In this document: one piece after another, positions 45,224 through 55,352 of the stretch
Position numbering within the stretch: the first letter of the stretch is position 1
How the letters are laid out: every line of letters starts with the position of its first letter
Assembly: GCA_019426215.1 (NCBI GenBank)
Contig: CM033394.1
Coordinates: 17,628,195-17,692,194, forward strand
From: Buddleja alternifolia
Taxonomy: Eukaryota; Streptophyta; Magnoliopsida; Lamiales; Scrophulariaceae
Direction: 5' to 3'
DNA: 64,000 bases
Notes under the pieces: generated by a model
What the model saw: the letters and a program-made list of their open reading frames with translations, nothing else
Told to the model about the DNA's origin: nothing
Databases searched by the model: none
Position numbers and translations under genes: made by a program

Positions 45224-45365
45224 TATTAGAGTTATTATTGTTTTATGTTTCCTTATTAGATTAGGTTTCTTCATTATTTAGTTATTTCCATATTTATTAT
45301 GCTTGTACTCTCTATATAAACATTGTCAAGTATCAATTATATTCAAGGGGATTAATATCATAACA
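45224..45365 (+). mobile_element. Copia-H 5' LTR
   Basis: The 142-bp repeat ends GGGGATTAATATCATAACA. It differs from 54874-55015 at only a handful of positions, including the second base (TA instead of TG). CTCTATATAAACATTG is the likely promoter region. Confidence 0.93.
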
Positions 45366-45907
45366 TGGTATCAGCCTAAAAATTCCCAAGTTATCTTCTC
45401 TACCCCCCAGCAGCAGCCCCCCCCCCTTCGGCCTTCTCTTCACGCGCCGCCACCGAGCTGCCGCCGTCGTCTCGTTCTCTCCCTTTAAGTCGTTGCTCCC
45501 CTCAACGCATTAATTCTCACTATATAGCCTTCTAGAGCACGATTCTTCCACCTCATCTGGAATTCTCGTGCCTTCTTCTCGTAATTGGCTTCAATTTTTT
45601 GTGATTCTCCACGGTAATTATTCTCTTTTACTTACTTTCTTCTTGATTTTTTCTCTTATCCCTATACGTGTTTTTATCTCTATGTCTGATTCAGAAGAAA
45701 CCACCCTCCAAAAAACCCCCCATGCCATCCCCAAACCCCCCTCCCTACACCCCGCTTTAGCCACCAATAATATCCATTCTTCGTTTGATTTTAAACTTAC
45801 TGATAATGATTCAAATTATAAATCAGGCGCGACATGTTTATGGATCTTTGTCGCAGTTATTCTGTCTTTGATCATCTTTCTGGCACTTCAAAATCTACCT
45901 CAAATAC

Positions 45908-46087
45908 TGTTAATAAACGAAGAAGGAGAAGGAGACATGGAGAAGTATTTTCTCTATTGATTGATGATCAAAATAAAACCCTACTACAAGGTATTTATAT
46001 ACAAAAGACTAGAGACCTAAACAAGGTAAAACCCTTAACACATACAACTACCAAAAATAAATACACGTAAATAAGACAATTACAATA
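45908..46087 (-). mobile_element. Copia-I 3' LTR
   Basis: The 180-bp repeat opens TATTGTAATTGTC and ends TTTATTAACA on the minus strand. The partner is 50459-50638, with one visible difference. Confidence 0.95.
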
Positions 46088-46094
46088 CTCCCCC

Positions 46095-49000
46095 TCAAGT
46101 TGGCGCATGCAAATCGTGAATGCCCAACTTGCCAAGTAAAAACAAGAATTGTGTTCGCCCGAGAGCTTTAGTGAAAAGGTCAGCGGGCTGTAACTGCGAA
46201 CGGATGTGCTTGGTGACGATGGAACCAGACTGAACTTGGTCCCGAACAAAATGACAATCAATTTCAATATGCTTTGTGCGCTCATGAAATACCGGGTTAG
46301 CTGCTATGTGTATAGCCGATTGACTATCACAAAAGAGAGTCATCGACTCAGAAGATACAACATCCAACGAAGCTAAGAAGGATTTAAGCAAGAGAAGTTC
46401 ACTTGTCGCTGCAGCCATCGCCCTATACTCCGCCTCGGCTGAAGACCGTGAAACAGTACTTTGCTTTTTAGTCTTCCATGAGATAGGAGACTGCCCCAAC
46501 ATGACAAAATAACCCGTAATAGATCGACGTGAAACCGGACAGCTTGCCCAGTCAGAATCGCAAAAGCCTCGCAATTGCAAATCATTATTAGAACGAAGCA
46601 TGATGCCTTGCCCCGGGTGGCCTTTGAGATATCGAACAACTCGTAAGGCAGCTTCAAAATGTTCTCGACGTGGCGCTTGAGCGAACTGAGAAAGAACGTG
46701 AACAGCATAGGATATATCTGGCCTTGTGATAGTCAAGTAGATGAGACGGTCCACAAGTCGCCGGTAAGATGCATCATCTTCGGCCAACTCACCATCCGCC
46801 AAGGCGAGTTTATGGCCCTGCTCCATAGGACTGTCAGCTGGTCGGCAACCACTTAGACCCGTCTCCGACAAAATATCCATCACATATTTTCGCTGACAAA
46901 GAAAGATGCCAGTCGAGGAACGTGCTACCTCAATCCCCAAAAAATACTTCAAGCTCCCCAAATCCTTAATCTTAAAACAATTATGAAGATAAGATTTGAA
47001 TGTTGAACAAGCATTCCCATCATTGCCCATCAGTATAAGGTCATCCACATAAACGAGAATGCCTAAGAACACATGTCCCTTCCGATACGTGAACAAAGAA
47101 TAATCTGCCCGAGATTGGATAAAACCATACTGCTGAAGAGCAGCACTCAATTTGGCGAACCAATTTCGAGAAGCTTGGCGTAATCCGTATATAGATTTTC
47201 GCAAGCGACAAAATTCGCCATCACGACCCGCATGAAAACCCGGAGGCAACCGCATATAAACTTCCTCAGTCAAATCCCCATGCAAGAAAGCGTTATTGAC
47301 ATCCATCTGATGCAATTCCCACCCTTTGGCCACTGCAACAGATAAGAAAAGACGGACAGACACGAGCTTAGCCACCGGTGCAAAAGTCTCATGAAAATCA
47401 AGCCCTTCGACTTGCGTAAATCCCTTCGCCACCAATCGAGCTTTATATCGTTCAATACTCCCATCCGAGTTATACTTAATTTTGAAGACCCATCTACAAT
47501 CTATGGGTTTCTTTCCGGGTGGCAAGGTTTCCAAAGTCCATGTTTGATTAGACTCGAGCGCAGAGATTTCCCGGGACATGGCCTCACGCCACTCAGCACT
47601 TTTGACCGCTTCGGCATAAGTCTTCGGTTCAATAGGTGAGCTAATGGCAGCCAAGAAGGTTTTATGACCCTGAGAGAAATTATCAAAGGTCAGATAATGA
47701 GCCAAGGGATAAGGAGTACCTGAGGTGCTATCATGGAGTGGCAGTTCGCGAGGGGGTTTTACTAGCTCACAAGAAATCGACGTGTCAGCAATAGCAGAGT
47801 AAACAACATAATCCTCAAGTCTCACAGGGGCCCAAGTTGCTCTCCTCGGACGAGACTCAACCACGGGACTAGTTGCAACATTCTCAAGAGAATTCAACTC
47901 ACCTCCATCTAAATTCGAAAGCTCGCTCCCCCTTGAATCAAGATCATTCAATTCGGCCATGCCATGTTCCACAACATCTCCTAAACCCTCAACATTGTCA
48001 ACATTACCCTGAGTGTCACTATTGATGAGAGATCCCGCAGAGTCACTATGGTTTGCAAATGGGAAAATATCTTCCTGAAACAAGACATCGCGAGAATAGA
48101 AGAAAACATGTTTATCAAGATCATAAAGCCTCCACGCTTTCTTACCATGCGGATATCCCACAAAGATGCATCGCCTACTGCGAGACGCAAACTTATCCAT
48201 TGGCTTAGGAGTGGAGCGAGCATAGCAGAGACACCCTAAAATTTTAATGTGATCATAAGATGGTGTGATCCCAAATAAAATTTCATATGGTGACTTCCCT
48301 TCTAACTTGACAGTCGGAGTCCGATTGATTAAATAAACAGCAGTTAAGATGCACTCACCCCAAAAATAAATAGGCAAACTGGCTTGAAAACGTAAAGCAC
48401 GTGCCACCTCGAGAATATTTCTGTGCTTCCGTTCTACTCGCCCGTTCTGCTGGGGTGTGTCCACACAACTCGTCTCATGCACAATGCCATGGTTTTTATA
48501 AAATTCTCGCATGTCAACCGAATCTAATTCTAGTCCATTATCACTGCGAATACGTTTAATCAATTTCCCAAATTGAGTCTCAACTAATTTGTAAAAATCA
48601 ACGAGATATCTACTTGCTTCCCTCTTTTCTTTAAGTAAATAAACCCAAACTGAGCGACTATGATCATCTACAATGGTGAGAAAATAATGAGCACCACTAC
48701 TAGATGCTTTACGATAAGGCCCCCACAAATCACAATGTAAAAGATCAAAACAATTGTCGGCATTTTTATTACTCAATGGAAAAACGGAACGAGTTTGTTT
48801 GGCTCGTAAACATGCATCACAAACACTACTTTTATTCGATCCTAATCTACCAATATCGGAAATATAAGACAAGTGTTGACTCGTTTGATGTTCCAAACGT
48901 CTGTGCCAAGTTGTAAACAAATCTCCCTTTTCAGTCTTCAAAGCCGAATGAATCTTTGCGGACTTGAGACAGTAAACCCCTCTCCGAAGCTCACCCATTC

Positions 49001-50372
49001 CAATCGGCATCCTCGAAGTGTGGTCCTGTATAATACAAAGCTCATTAGCAAACACTATTTGACAATTCAACTCAGAAATCAATTGACGTATGGAAATTAA
49101 ATTGCATGTTAAATTCGGCGCATATAAAACATTCTTCAAACGTATATGCTTATTTAAAACAACTTGTCCCTCCTTCATAGCATCAGTCTTCGCCCCATTG
49201 GGCAAGAAAACCGGGATCGAATTAGTGGCTCTAACGTCACAGAGTAATGCCAAATTTCCCGTCATATGATTGGATGCACCACTATCCAAGATCCATGCAA
49301 ACTCATGAAACGTCTTACCAGAGAGTTTATTTGAATTTTCACTATCAAGAAGTGCCAATAGCTTGTGGAATTGGTCATTGGATAAACCCGGTATCCCGCT
49401 AGTTTCGTCAGATTGTCCACGGGCGGCATGTAATGCCGCAATTCGGCCTTGATTGCGGGCTGCAGCTGGACCTCCTTGTCTTCGGTTCTGATCCCCGCGC
49501 TCCCGGCCTCGTGGTCCTCTCCACCAAGTCGGGTAACCAATGACCTCAAAACAGGCCGAAACATCGTGCCCGCTTCGTTCACAATGAGCGCACTTCTTGT
49601 CGCTGTTTTCTCTCGGTTTTGACGATCCAAAGTGAGCTCCAAATTTTCCTTTGGCTCCTGTCTGAGCCGCCAAGGCCACCACATCCACACGTTCCTCTTG
49701 GCCACGAACGATGGACCTATGACGTTCTTCTCGTGTTATCAATGCATAGGCCTTATTAATGGTGGGGAGTGGATCCATATTTAGGATCTGTGAGCGGATT
49801 GTTCCAAATACGGCGTCATCGAGCCCCATCAAAAATTGGTGCAATTTCTCCTCTTCCCTTTCTCGAATAAAATCCTTTGATGCCCCACACGTACAGCTTG
49901 GAACTTTCGAATAGCTACTCAATTCGTCCCACATCCCTTTCAACTTCGTATAATATCCCATGATAGTCATGCCATGTTGTCGAAGTGTAACGATCTCACT
50001 TTTCAACTCGTGGACGCGTGGTGCGTTGCCGACAGAAAAACGATCCTTTAGGTCATCCCAAACTGCTTTGGCCGTTTCTTCATAAGCTATACTTGGCTGA
50101 ATGGTTTTCTCAATTGAATTGAAAATCCATGAAATTAGCATGGAATTGCAAGTCTCCCAACCGTGCGCCTCAACGGAATCTGGATCGGGTTTCTTCAATG
50201 TTCCATTGATAAATCCCAACTTATTTTTCGCCCGTAAGGCATTCACCATAGCCTTCTCCCACATGTCGAAATTCTCTCCGTTCAGAACGCAAGTCGTAAT
50301 CATCGCTCCAGGATTATCTGATGGTGACAAAAAGAACGGTGACGACATGTCAACTGTCTTCTTTTCAGCCAT
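46095..50372 (-). CDS. Copia-I gag-pol polyprotein, intact (1425 aa)
   Basis: It starts MAEKKTVDMSSPFFLS, 74 bp after the primer site. Domains in order: gag (about 20-230), zinc knuckle CAHCERSGHDVSAC at 261-274 (CX2CX4HX4C), protease DSGA at 363-366, integrase finger (H490, H495, C518, C521; the usual LGH reads LEH), integrase core D548, D611, E647 with exactly 35 residues between the last two, reverse transcriptase (about 945-1190) with D1024 and YVDD at 1108-1111, and RNase H (about 1265-1425) with D1272, E1313 or E1315, and D1349. No stop or frameshift is present. It should copy its RNA into DNA and integrate it, if transcribed. The RE1/Ale-like lineage is my best guess. Confidence 0.96.
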   Translation of the reverse strand: MAEKKTVDMSSPFFLSPSDNPGAMITTCVLNGENFDMWEKAMVNALRAKNKLGFINGTLKKPDPDSVEAHGWETCNSMLISWIFNSIEKTIQPSIAYEETAKAVWDDLKDRFSVGNAPRVHELKSEIVTLRQHGMTIMGYYTKLKGMWDELSSYSKVPSCTCGASKDFIREREEEKLHQFLMGLDDAVFGTIRSQILNMDPLPTINKAYALITREERHRSIVRGQEERVDVVALAAQTGAKGKFGAHFGSSKPRENSDKKCAHCERSGHDVSACFEVIGYPTWWRGPRGRERGDQNRRQGGPAAARNQGRIAALHAARGQSDETSGIPGLSNDQFHKLLALLDSENSNKLSGKTFHEFAWILDSGASNHMTGNLALLCDVRATNSIPVFLPNGAKTDAMKEGQVVLNKHIRLKNVLYAPNLTCNLISIRQLISELNCQIVFANELCIIQDHTSRMPIGMGELRRGVYCLKSAKIHSALKTEKGDLFTTWHRRLEHQTSQHLSYISDIGRLGSNKSSVCDACLRAKQTRSVFPLSNKNADNCFDLLHCDLWGPYRKASSSGAHYFLTIVDDHSRSVWVYLLKEKREASRYLVDFYKLVETQFGKLIKRIRSDNGLELDSVDMREFYKNHGIVHETSCVDTPQQNGRVERKHRNILEVARALRFQASLPIYFWGECILTAVYLINRTPTVKLEGKSPYEILFGITPSYDHIKILGCLCYARSTPKPMDKFASRSRRCIFVGYPHGKKAWRLYDLDKHVFFYSRDVLFQEDIFPFANHSDSAGSLINSDTQGNVDNVEGLGDVVEHGMAELNDLDSRGSELSNLDGGELNSLENVATSPVVESRPRRATWAPVRLEDYVVYSAIADTSISCELVKPPRELPLHDSTSGTPYPLAHYLTFDNFSQGHKTFLAAISSPIEPKTYAEAVKSAEWREAMSREISALESNQTWTLETLPPGKKPIDCRWVFKIKYNSDGSIERYKARLVAKGFTQVEGLDFHETFAPVAKLVSVRLFLSVAVAKGWELHQMDVNNAFLHGDLTEEVYMRLPPGFHAGRDGEFCRLRKSIYGLRQASRNWFAKLSAALQQYGFIQSRADYSLFTYRKGHVFLGILVYVDDLILMGNDGNACSTFKSYLHNCFKIKDLGSLKYFLGIEVARSSTGIFLCQRKYVMDILSETGLSGCRPADSPMEQGHKLALADGELAEDDASYRRLVDRLIYLTITRPDISYAVHVLSQFAQAPRREHFEAALRVVRYLKGHPGQGIMLRSNNDLQLRGFCDSDWASCPVSRRSITGYFVMLGQSPISWKTKKQSTVSRSSAEAEYRAMAAATSELLLLKSFLASLDVVSSESMTLFCDSQSAIHIAANPVFHERTKHIEIDCHFVRDQVQSGSIVTKHIRSQLQPADLFTKALGRTQFLFLLGKLGIHDLHAPT

Positions 50373-50446
50373 ATATCCGATTGAGGGGATTCGACTTCAA
50401 GATAGAATAACGCTGCGTTGGGGCTCGGTTTAGGATCTCCTAACCT

Positions 50447-50458
50447 GCTCTGGTACCA
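50447..50458 (-). other. Copia-I primer binding site
   Basis: The minus strand reads TGGTACCAGAGC, one base from the usual TGGTATCAGAGC of initiator tRNA-Met, and is adjacent to the LTR. Confidence 0.85.
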
Positions 50459-50638
50459 TGTTAATAAACGAAGAAGGAGAAGGAGACATGGAGAAGTATT
50501 TTCTCTATTGATTGATGATCAAAATAAAACCCTAATACAAGGTATTTATATACAAAAGACTAGAGACCTAAACAAGGTAAAACCCTTAACACATACAACT
50601 ACCAAAAATAAATACACGTAAATAAGACAATTACAATA
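50459..50638 (-). mobile_element. Copia-I 5' LTR
   Basis: This is the 180-bp partner of 45908-46087. In minus sense it contains GTATATAAATACC as a likely TATA region. Confidence 0.95.
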
Positions 50639-51620
50639 AATACTGATGAATCTTGGTTTGCAATTGACTCAACAATTAAAAGTTGGTTCTATTCAACAGT
50701 GGATTTAAAATTACTCAAAAACATTGATTTAGAATATTCCACCTCCAATACTCTTTGGCTTTCAATTGAAGAAAATTTTAGAAATAACAAACCCTCTCGT
50801 TCCCTACAAATTATTGAACGTTTTCATACTCTCCAAAAAGGTACTTTAAGTATTTCTCAATGTTGTCAAGAGATGAAATATCTCGCGGACAACCTCGCTG
50901 ATCTTGATACCCCTGTCAGTGATACCGCCTTTATTCTCCAACTTTTGCAAGGTTTGCTCGAATCCTACCTCCCTCTAGTCACTATACTCACTACTCAAAA
51001 ACCCCTCCCCTCCTTTTCCGAAGTTCGTAATTTACTCCTCACACACAAAGCCCGTGAATTACGATTTCATTCCACTCAATTCTCCCACTGCTCTTTTTTC
51101 CCAAAATCAAAATAAAAACACGTATCGAGGTAATGGTAAAAATTGTGGAAAAGGTGGTAATCGGTCTAGTGGCTGTGGTGGTCACTTCAACTATTAGCCA
51201 TCGGGTTTCAGGCCAAATTCACAAAATTCAGCTAGTTCAATTTTTGGCAATTATCCACAGCATTATCATGTTCAGTCGCCCAGCCCACACTACCGTGGCC
51301 CAAATCCGCACCAGCCAGTAGCCGCCAACTTCACTCCAGCGGCCCACTTCACCTCTTCGGCCAACTGGGCCTCCTTCGCCCAGCCCAACACCTGGCCGCC
51401 CCCTGCTCCTCTTCAACAGTCTGCGCCTTCAGCTCCAGCAACTGGGCCGCCTCCCAGCTTCAGCCCACCTTCAGTCTTTTCAGCACATGGGCCCCCTGCC
51501 TTCCCCTCCAGCATACTTAGGCCTCCACCAACCGGTCAACCACTTCAACACAATCAGGCCTCATCCTCTTATCCCAAGTCCCGCCCATCAAGCTACGGAT
51601 TTATCTCTCTCTTTCAGACA

Positions 51621-54600
51621 ATGACTCTTCATCAGCCAGATGAGAACTGGTACTTAGACACTGGAGCTAGCTCGCACATGACACCTCACCAAGGTAATCT
51701 TTTAAATATTGCACCAAATTTAAATTCTAATTCTATTACTGTTGGTAATGGTGCTGTACTCCCCATGACTCATATTGGCTCTTCTCTTTTTTCTTCTCCT
51801 ACTCGTTCCCTCTCCCTCAATAATGTTCTTGTTTCCCCCCCTTTAGTTAAAAATCTCATTTCCATCCGTCAATTCACCCGTGATAATAATTGTTCCATTG
51901 AGTTTGTCCCTTTCGGTTTTTCTGTTAAGGATCTTAAGACCTGTGACCATCTTCTTCGCAGCGACAGCGACGACGATCTCTATCCCTTTCACGTCTCTTC
52001 TTCTGCTCTTGCTTTCACTATTTCCTCGGCCTCGACTTCTCCAACAACTTTGCATCAGCGTCTCAGACACCCTGGCATTTCTATAATTTCGTTTCTTCTT
52101 AGTTGTAATTTTATTCAATGTAATAAAGATGTTTCCTCGTCGATTTGTCATGCTTGTCAACTTGGAAAACATAAACGCTTGCCATTTTCGTCTTCCTCGT
52201 CTGTTAATTCTTATTTATTTGATCTTGTTCACTCGGATATTTGGACCTCGTCGGTTCCTAGTCTCAGTGGTTTTAAATATTATGTTTTATTTTTGGATGA
52301 TTTTTCGCACTTTCTTTGGGTTTTTCCTTTAATTCACAAATCTGATGTTTATAAAAATTTTGAAATTTTTTATTCTTATATTAATACGCAATTTCAACTT
52401 AAAATTAAATCTTTTCAATGTGATTACGGTGGTGAGTTCGATTATAAACATTTCCACACCTTTTTTACTCGCCATGGCATCCAATTTCGTTCCCCCCCCC
52501 CACACCTCTCAACAAAATGGCAAGGTTGAGCGTGCTATCCAAACTATCAATAATATCGTTCGCTCACTTCTTTTTCAAGCTACTCTCCCTCCCTCCTTCT
52601 GGGTTGAGGCCTTACACATGGCCATTCATCTCCTTAACATCCTTCCCACTTCCACTCTCTCCTACCGAACTCCGTTTGAACTCCTCTATGGTGTGTCTCC
52701 CACGTATGACCATCTTCGTGTTTTTGGTTGTTTGTGTTATCCCAATCTTTCTTCTACATCACCCCATAAACTCTCTCCTCGTTCCTCGGCTTGCCTCTTC
52801 TTAGGATACCCCTCCCATCATAAAGGCTTTCGTTGTCTTGATCTTCACTCTAACAAAATTATCATCTCTCGTCATGTTATCTTTGACGAATCAGCTTTTC
52901 CATGGTCTTCTTTTGCCTCTTCTCGTGACTCGCCGTCTTATAGCTTTCTCACTCGCGATGACGACTCACCTGATTTCTTTCCTTCTCTCGGTATTCAACC
53001 CCTTCCATCTCCTCGGCCTTCGCAATCAGGACCACCTCCCGGTTTTTCAACTGCTGCCACATCATCTTCCTCGCTAGCTACCATGACACCCACTGCCACA
53101 TCAGCTGCCACGTCCCACACTTCCACGTCAGCTGCTGGCACGTCAGTTGCCACATCACCGCCTGCCACGTCATCTTCACCCGCCATGTCACCACTCACCG
53201 ATTCCTCCCCCTCACCGGCTCTTGCTCCCTTGGCTATCTCTTCTCATCCCATGATCACTCGCTCTAAAGCTGGTATTTCTAAGCCTCGTTCTCTTTTTAA
53301 CCTTTCCACCACCTCTAGCATCTTCCCTTTGCCTCGCCCCTCTGCTCAAGCTCTCAAAGATCCACATTGGAAGAATGCTATGATTGATGAGCTTTCGGCT
53401 CTTCACTCTAATAAAACTTGGTCTCTTGTTCCTTGTCCCCCCAATGTCAATATTATCGGCTCCAAATGGATCTTTCGCCTCAAATTTCGCTCTGATGGTT
53501 CCCTAGAACGTTATAAGGCTCGTCTCGGTGCTCAAGGCTTCATGAAATAGCTTGGCATTGATTACGAAGATACCTTCAGTCCTGTAGTCAAACCTGTCAC
53601 CATTCGCACTGTTCTTAGCCTTGCCTTAAGCTCTTTTTGGCCTTTACACCAACTTGATGTCAAAAGTTCCTTTCTTCACGGTCATCTTTTTGAAACTATC
53701 TACATGAAACAACCTCCAGGATTTGCTCATCCCGATCTTCCTCACCATGTGTGTCTTCTTCATAAAGCTTTGTATGGTCTCAAGAAGGCCCCCCGTGCCT
53801 GGCATCATCGTTTTGCCTCTTTTCTGTCTACCTTAGGCTTCATTAGCAGTAAATCCGATGCTTCTTTGTTTATTTTTCTTCATGAATCTTCCATTGCTTA
53901 TCTCCTTCTTTATGTCGATGACATTCTTTTAACCGCCTCTTCCTCCTGTCTTCTTTCCCACCTTACTTCTCTTTAATCCTCTGAGTTTGCCGTGACGGAT
54001 TTAGGTCCTCTTCATTATTTTCTAGGTATTTCTATTTCTTGCTCTTCCACTGGTCTCTTTCTTTCTCAAGAAAAGTTTGCTCTGGAAATCATTGCTTGTG
54101 CTAACATGACCGACTGCAATTCTGTCTCCACTCCTGCTGATTCTCTATCCAAACTCTCCTCTTCTACTTCCGCTCCTTTCTCTGATCCCACTCTATATCG
54201 TAGTCTTGCTGGTGCTTTTCAATATCTCACCTTCACTCGCCCTAATATTTCTTTTGCTGTTCAACAGCTTTGTCTCTTTATGCATGATCCTCGTATTCAT
54301 CATATGAACGCTCTGAAATGCATTCTTCGTTATGTTCGTGGTACTGTTTCTCAGGGTCTTTCTATTCGTCCTTTTTCCTCCTCTCAACTTATTGCTTACT
54401 CTGATGCTGACTGGGCTGGTTGCCTTGACACCCGTCGCTCTACTTCTGGGTTCTGTGTTTACTTAGGTGATAACTTGATTTCCTGGTCCTCTAAACGTCA
54501 ACAAGTTGTTTCCCGTTCTAGTGCTGAAGCTGAATGTCGTGGTGTTGCTAATGCGGTGGCTGATGCCTCTTGGTTACGTAATTTTCTTCTTGAACTCCAT

Positions 54601-54879
54601 TGTCCTCTTACTTCTGCTACCATTGTCTATTGTGATAACATCAGTGCTGTTTATCTCTCTTCTAACCCCGTACAGCATCAACAAACCAAACATGTGGAAT
54701 TAGATTTACATTTTGTGCGAGAAAATGTTACTTTAGGTGAAGTTCATGTGTTACATGTTCCCTCTTCACACCAGTTTGTTGACATCTTCACCAAAGGATT
54801 ACCTACTGCTTTATTTTTAGAGTTTCGTTCTAGTCTCAATGTTCGTGTTCCTCACGTTTCGACTGCGGGGGAGTGTTAG
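51621..54879 (+). pseudogene. Copia-H pol, inactivated
   Basis: Protease: WYLDTGASSHMTP near 51650. Integrase finger: LHQRLRHPG and CHACQLGK; core: HSDIW, FQCDYGGEFD, then a frameshift at a run of 10 C (52492-52501) just before QQNGKVERA with the catalytic glutamate. A serine/threonine/alanine-rich linker follows. Reverse transcriptase has YKARLGAQGF, a TAG at 53548, QLDVKSSFLH, YVDDILLTA near 53910 and a TAA at 53974. RNase H has YSDADWAGC, SRSSAEAE and YCDNISAVYL. The frame ends inside the 3' LTR at 54879 (GEC then TAG). Confidence 0.93.
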
Positions 54880-55015
54880 AGTTATTATTGTTTTATATTT
54901 CCTTATTAGATTAGGTATCTTTATTATTTAGTTATTTCCATATTTATTATGCTTGTACTCTCTAAATAAACATTGTCAAGTATCAATTATATTTAAGGGG
55001 ATTAATATCATAACA
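54874..55015 (+). mobile_element. Copia-H 3' LTR
   Basis: 142 bp, starting TGTTAGAG after the polypurine tract and ending CATAACA, followed by the GTGTC duplicate. Confidence 0.95.
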
Positions 55016-55020
55016 GTGTC

Positions 55021-55352
55021 TTCGTTGGTGTTGAACAAGTGACTCATTTTCATTTGGTTATGTTGGAAAAAAAGAATGTGGCCATATCCCACATTGGAAA
55101 AAATTGTAAAGGGTGGTTAATTTATTTTATAAAGGGCGGGACCACCTCTTCAATTTAAAACATCCAAAATTGTCTAAATCATTTTTCGGCAATTTGATTT
55201 TTTCTCGTTATTTTGTAAAATTTCACTTTAAATCATTCTTAGTGAAATATTTTGGTGGGCTCTGGGGGACAAAGGCACAATTGGCCAAATCTCGTTAAAT
55301 TTGGTGTTCTTTATTTTGTGCTATTTATTGTTCAAATAGCTATAGTAAGTCA
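55021..55352. other. Spacer, possibly an LTR fragment
   Basis: It contains TGTTGGAAAAAAAG, CCCACATTGGAAAAA and TATAAAGGGC in that order. This arrangement is seen in U3 regions of some plant LTRs, but no partner, primer site or polypurine tract is visible. It joins the pre-insertion sequence left of Copia-H (ending near 45223). Confidence 0.4.

Larger units (their letters stand above)
45908..50638 (-). mobile_element. Copia-I, complete and apparently intact Ty1/copia
   Basis: A 4731-bp element is flanked by target duplicate AATAC (45903-45907 and 50639-50643). Its two 180-bp LTRs (45908-46087, 50459-50638) differ by one base as I read them (CCTACTAC against CCTAATAC). The primer site at 50458-50447 reads TGGTACCAGAGC. 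The polypurine tract TTGAGGGGGAG at 46098-46088 overlaps the stop codon of the polyprotein. A single open frame fills the interior. LTR ends are TA...CA, not TG...CA. All features point to recent insertion and possible autonomy. Confidence 0.96.
45681..51115 (+). pseudogene. Copia-H gag, split by Copia-I
   Basis: Gag begins MSDSEETTLQKTPHAIP at 45681. A frameshift near 45830 moves the frame (SYSVFDHLSGTSK continues in another frame), then Copia-I interrupts at 45907. The remainder resumes after the AATAC duplicate at 50639 with DESWFAIDSTIKSWFYSTVD, then SISQCCQEMKYLADNLADLD and ends at 51115 after FHSTQFSHCSF. The 51116-51620 part is a glycine-rich, then proline/alanine-rich linker with stops. 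No zinc knuckle is visible. Confidence 0.88.
45224..55015 (+). mobile_element. Copia-H, Ty1/copia with both LTRs, interrupted by Copia-I
   Basis: The element is flanked by the target duplicate GTGTC (45219-45223 and 55016-55020). LTRs of 142 bp lie at 45224-45365 and 54874-55015; the left one now starts TATTAGAG, the right one keeps TGTTAGAG. Primer site TGGTATCAGCC is at 45366-45376, and the polypurine tract GCGGGGGAG is at 54865-54873. Without the Copia-I insertion (4731 bp plus a 5-bp duplicate) its length is about 5.06 kb. Gag and pol carry frameshifts and stops, so it is not autonomous. Confidence 0.95.

Noticed and set aside
45568..45960. 130-codon open frame with a hydrophobic stretch resembling a membrane segment
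   Set aside because: It is Copia-H gag read through a frameshift into the wrong frame, then into the Copia-I LTR; the hydrophobic part is an artefact.
46095..50372. Many shorter open frames on both strands across this region
   Set aside because: They are shadows of the 1425-codon polyprotein in other frames.
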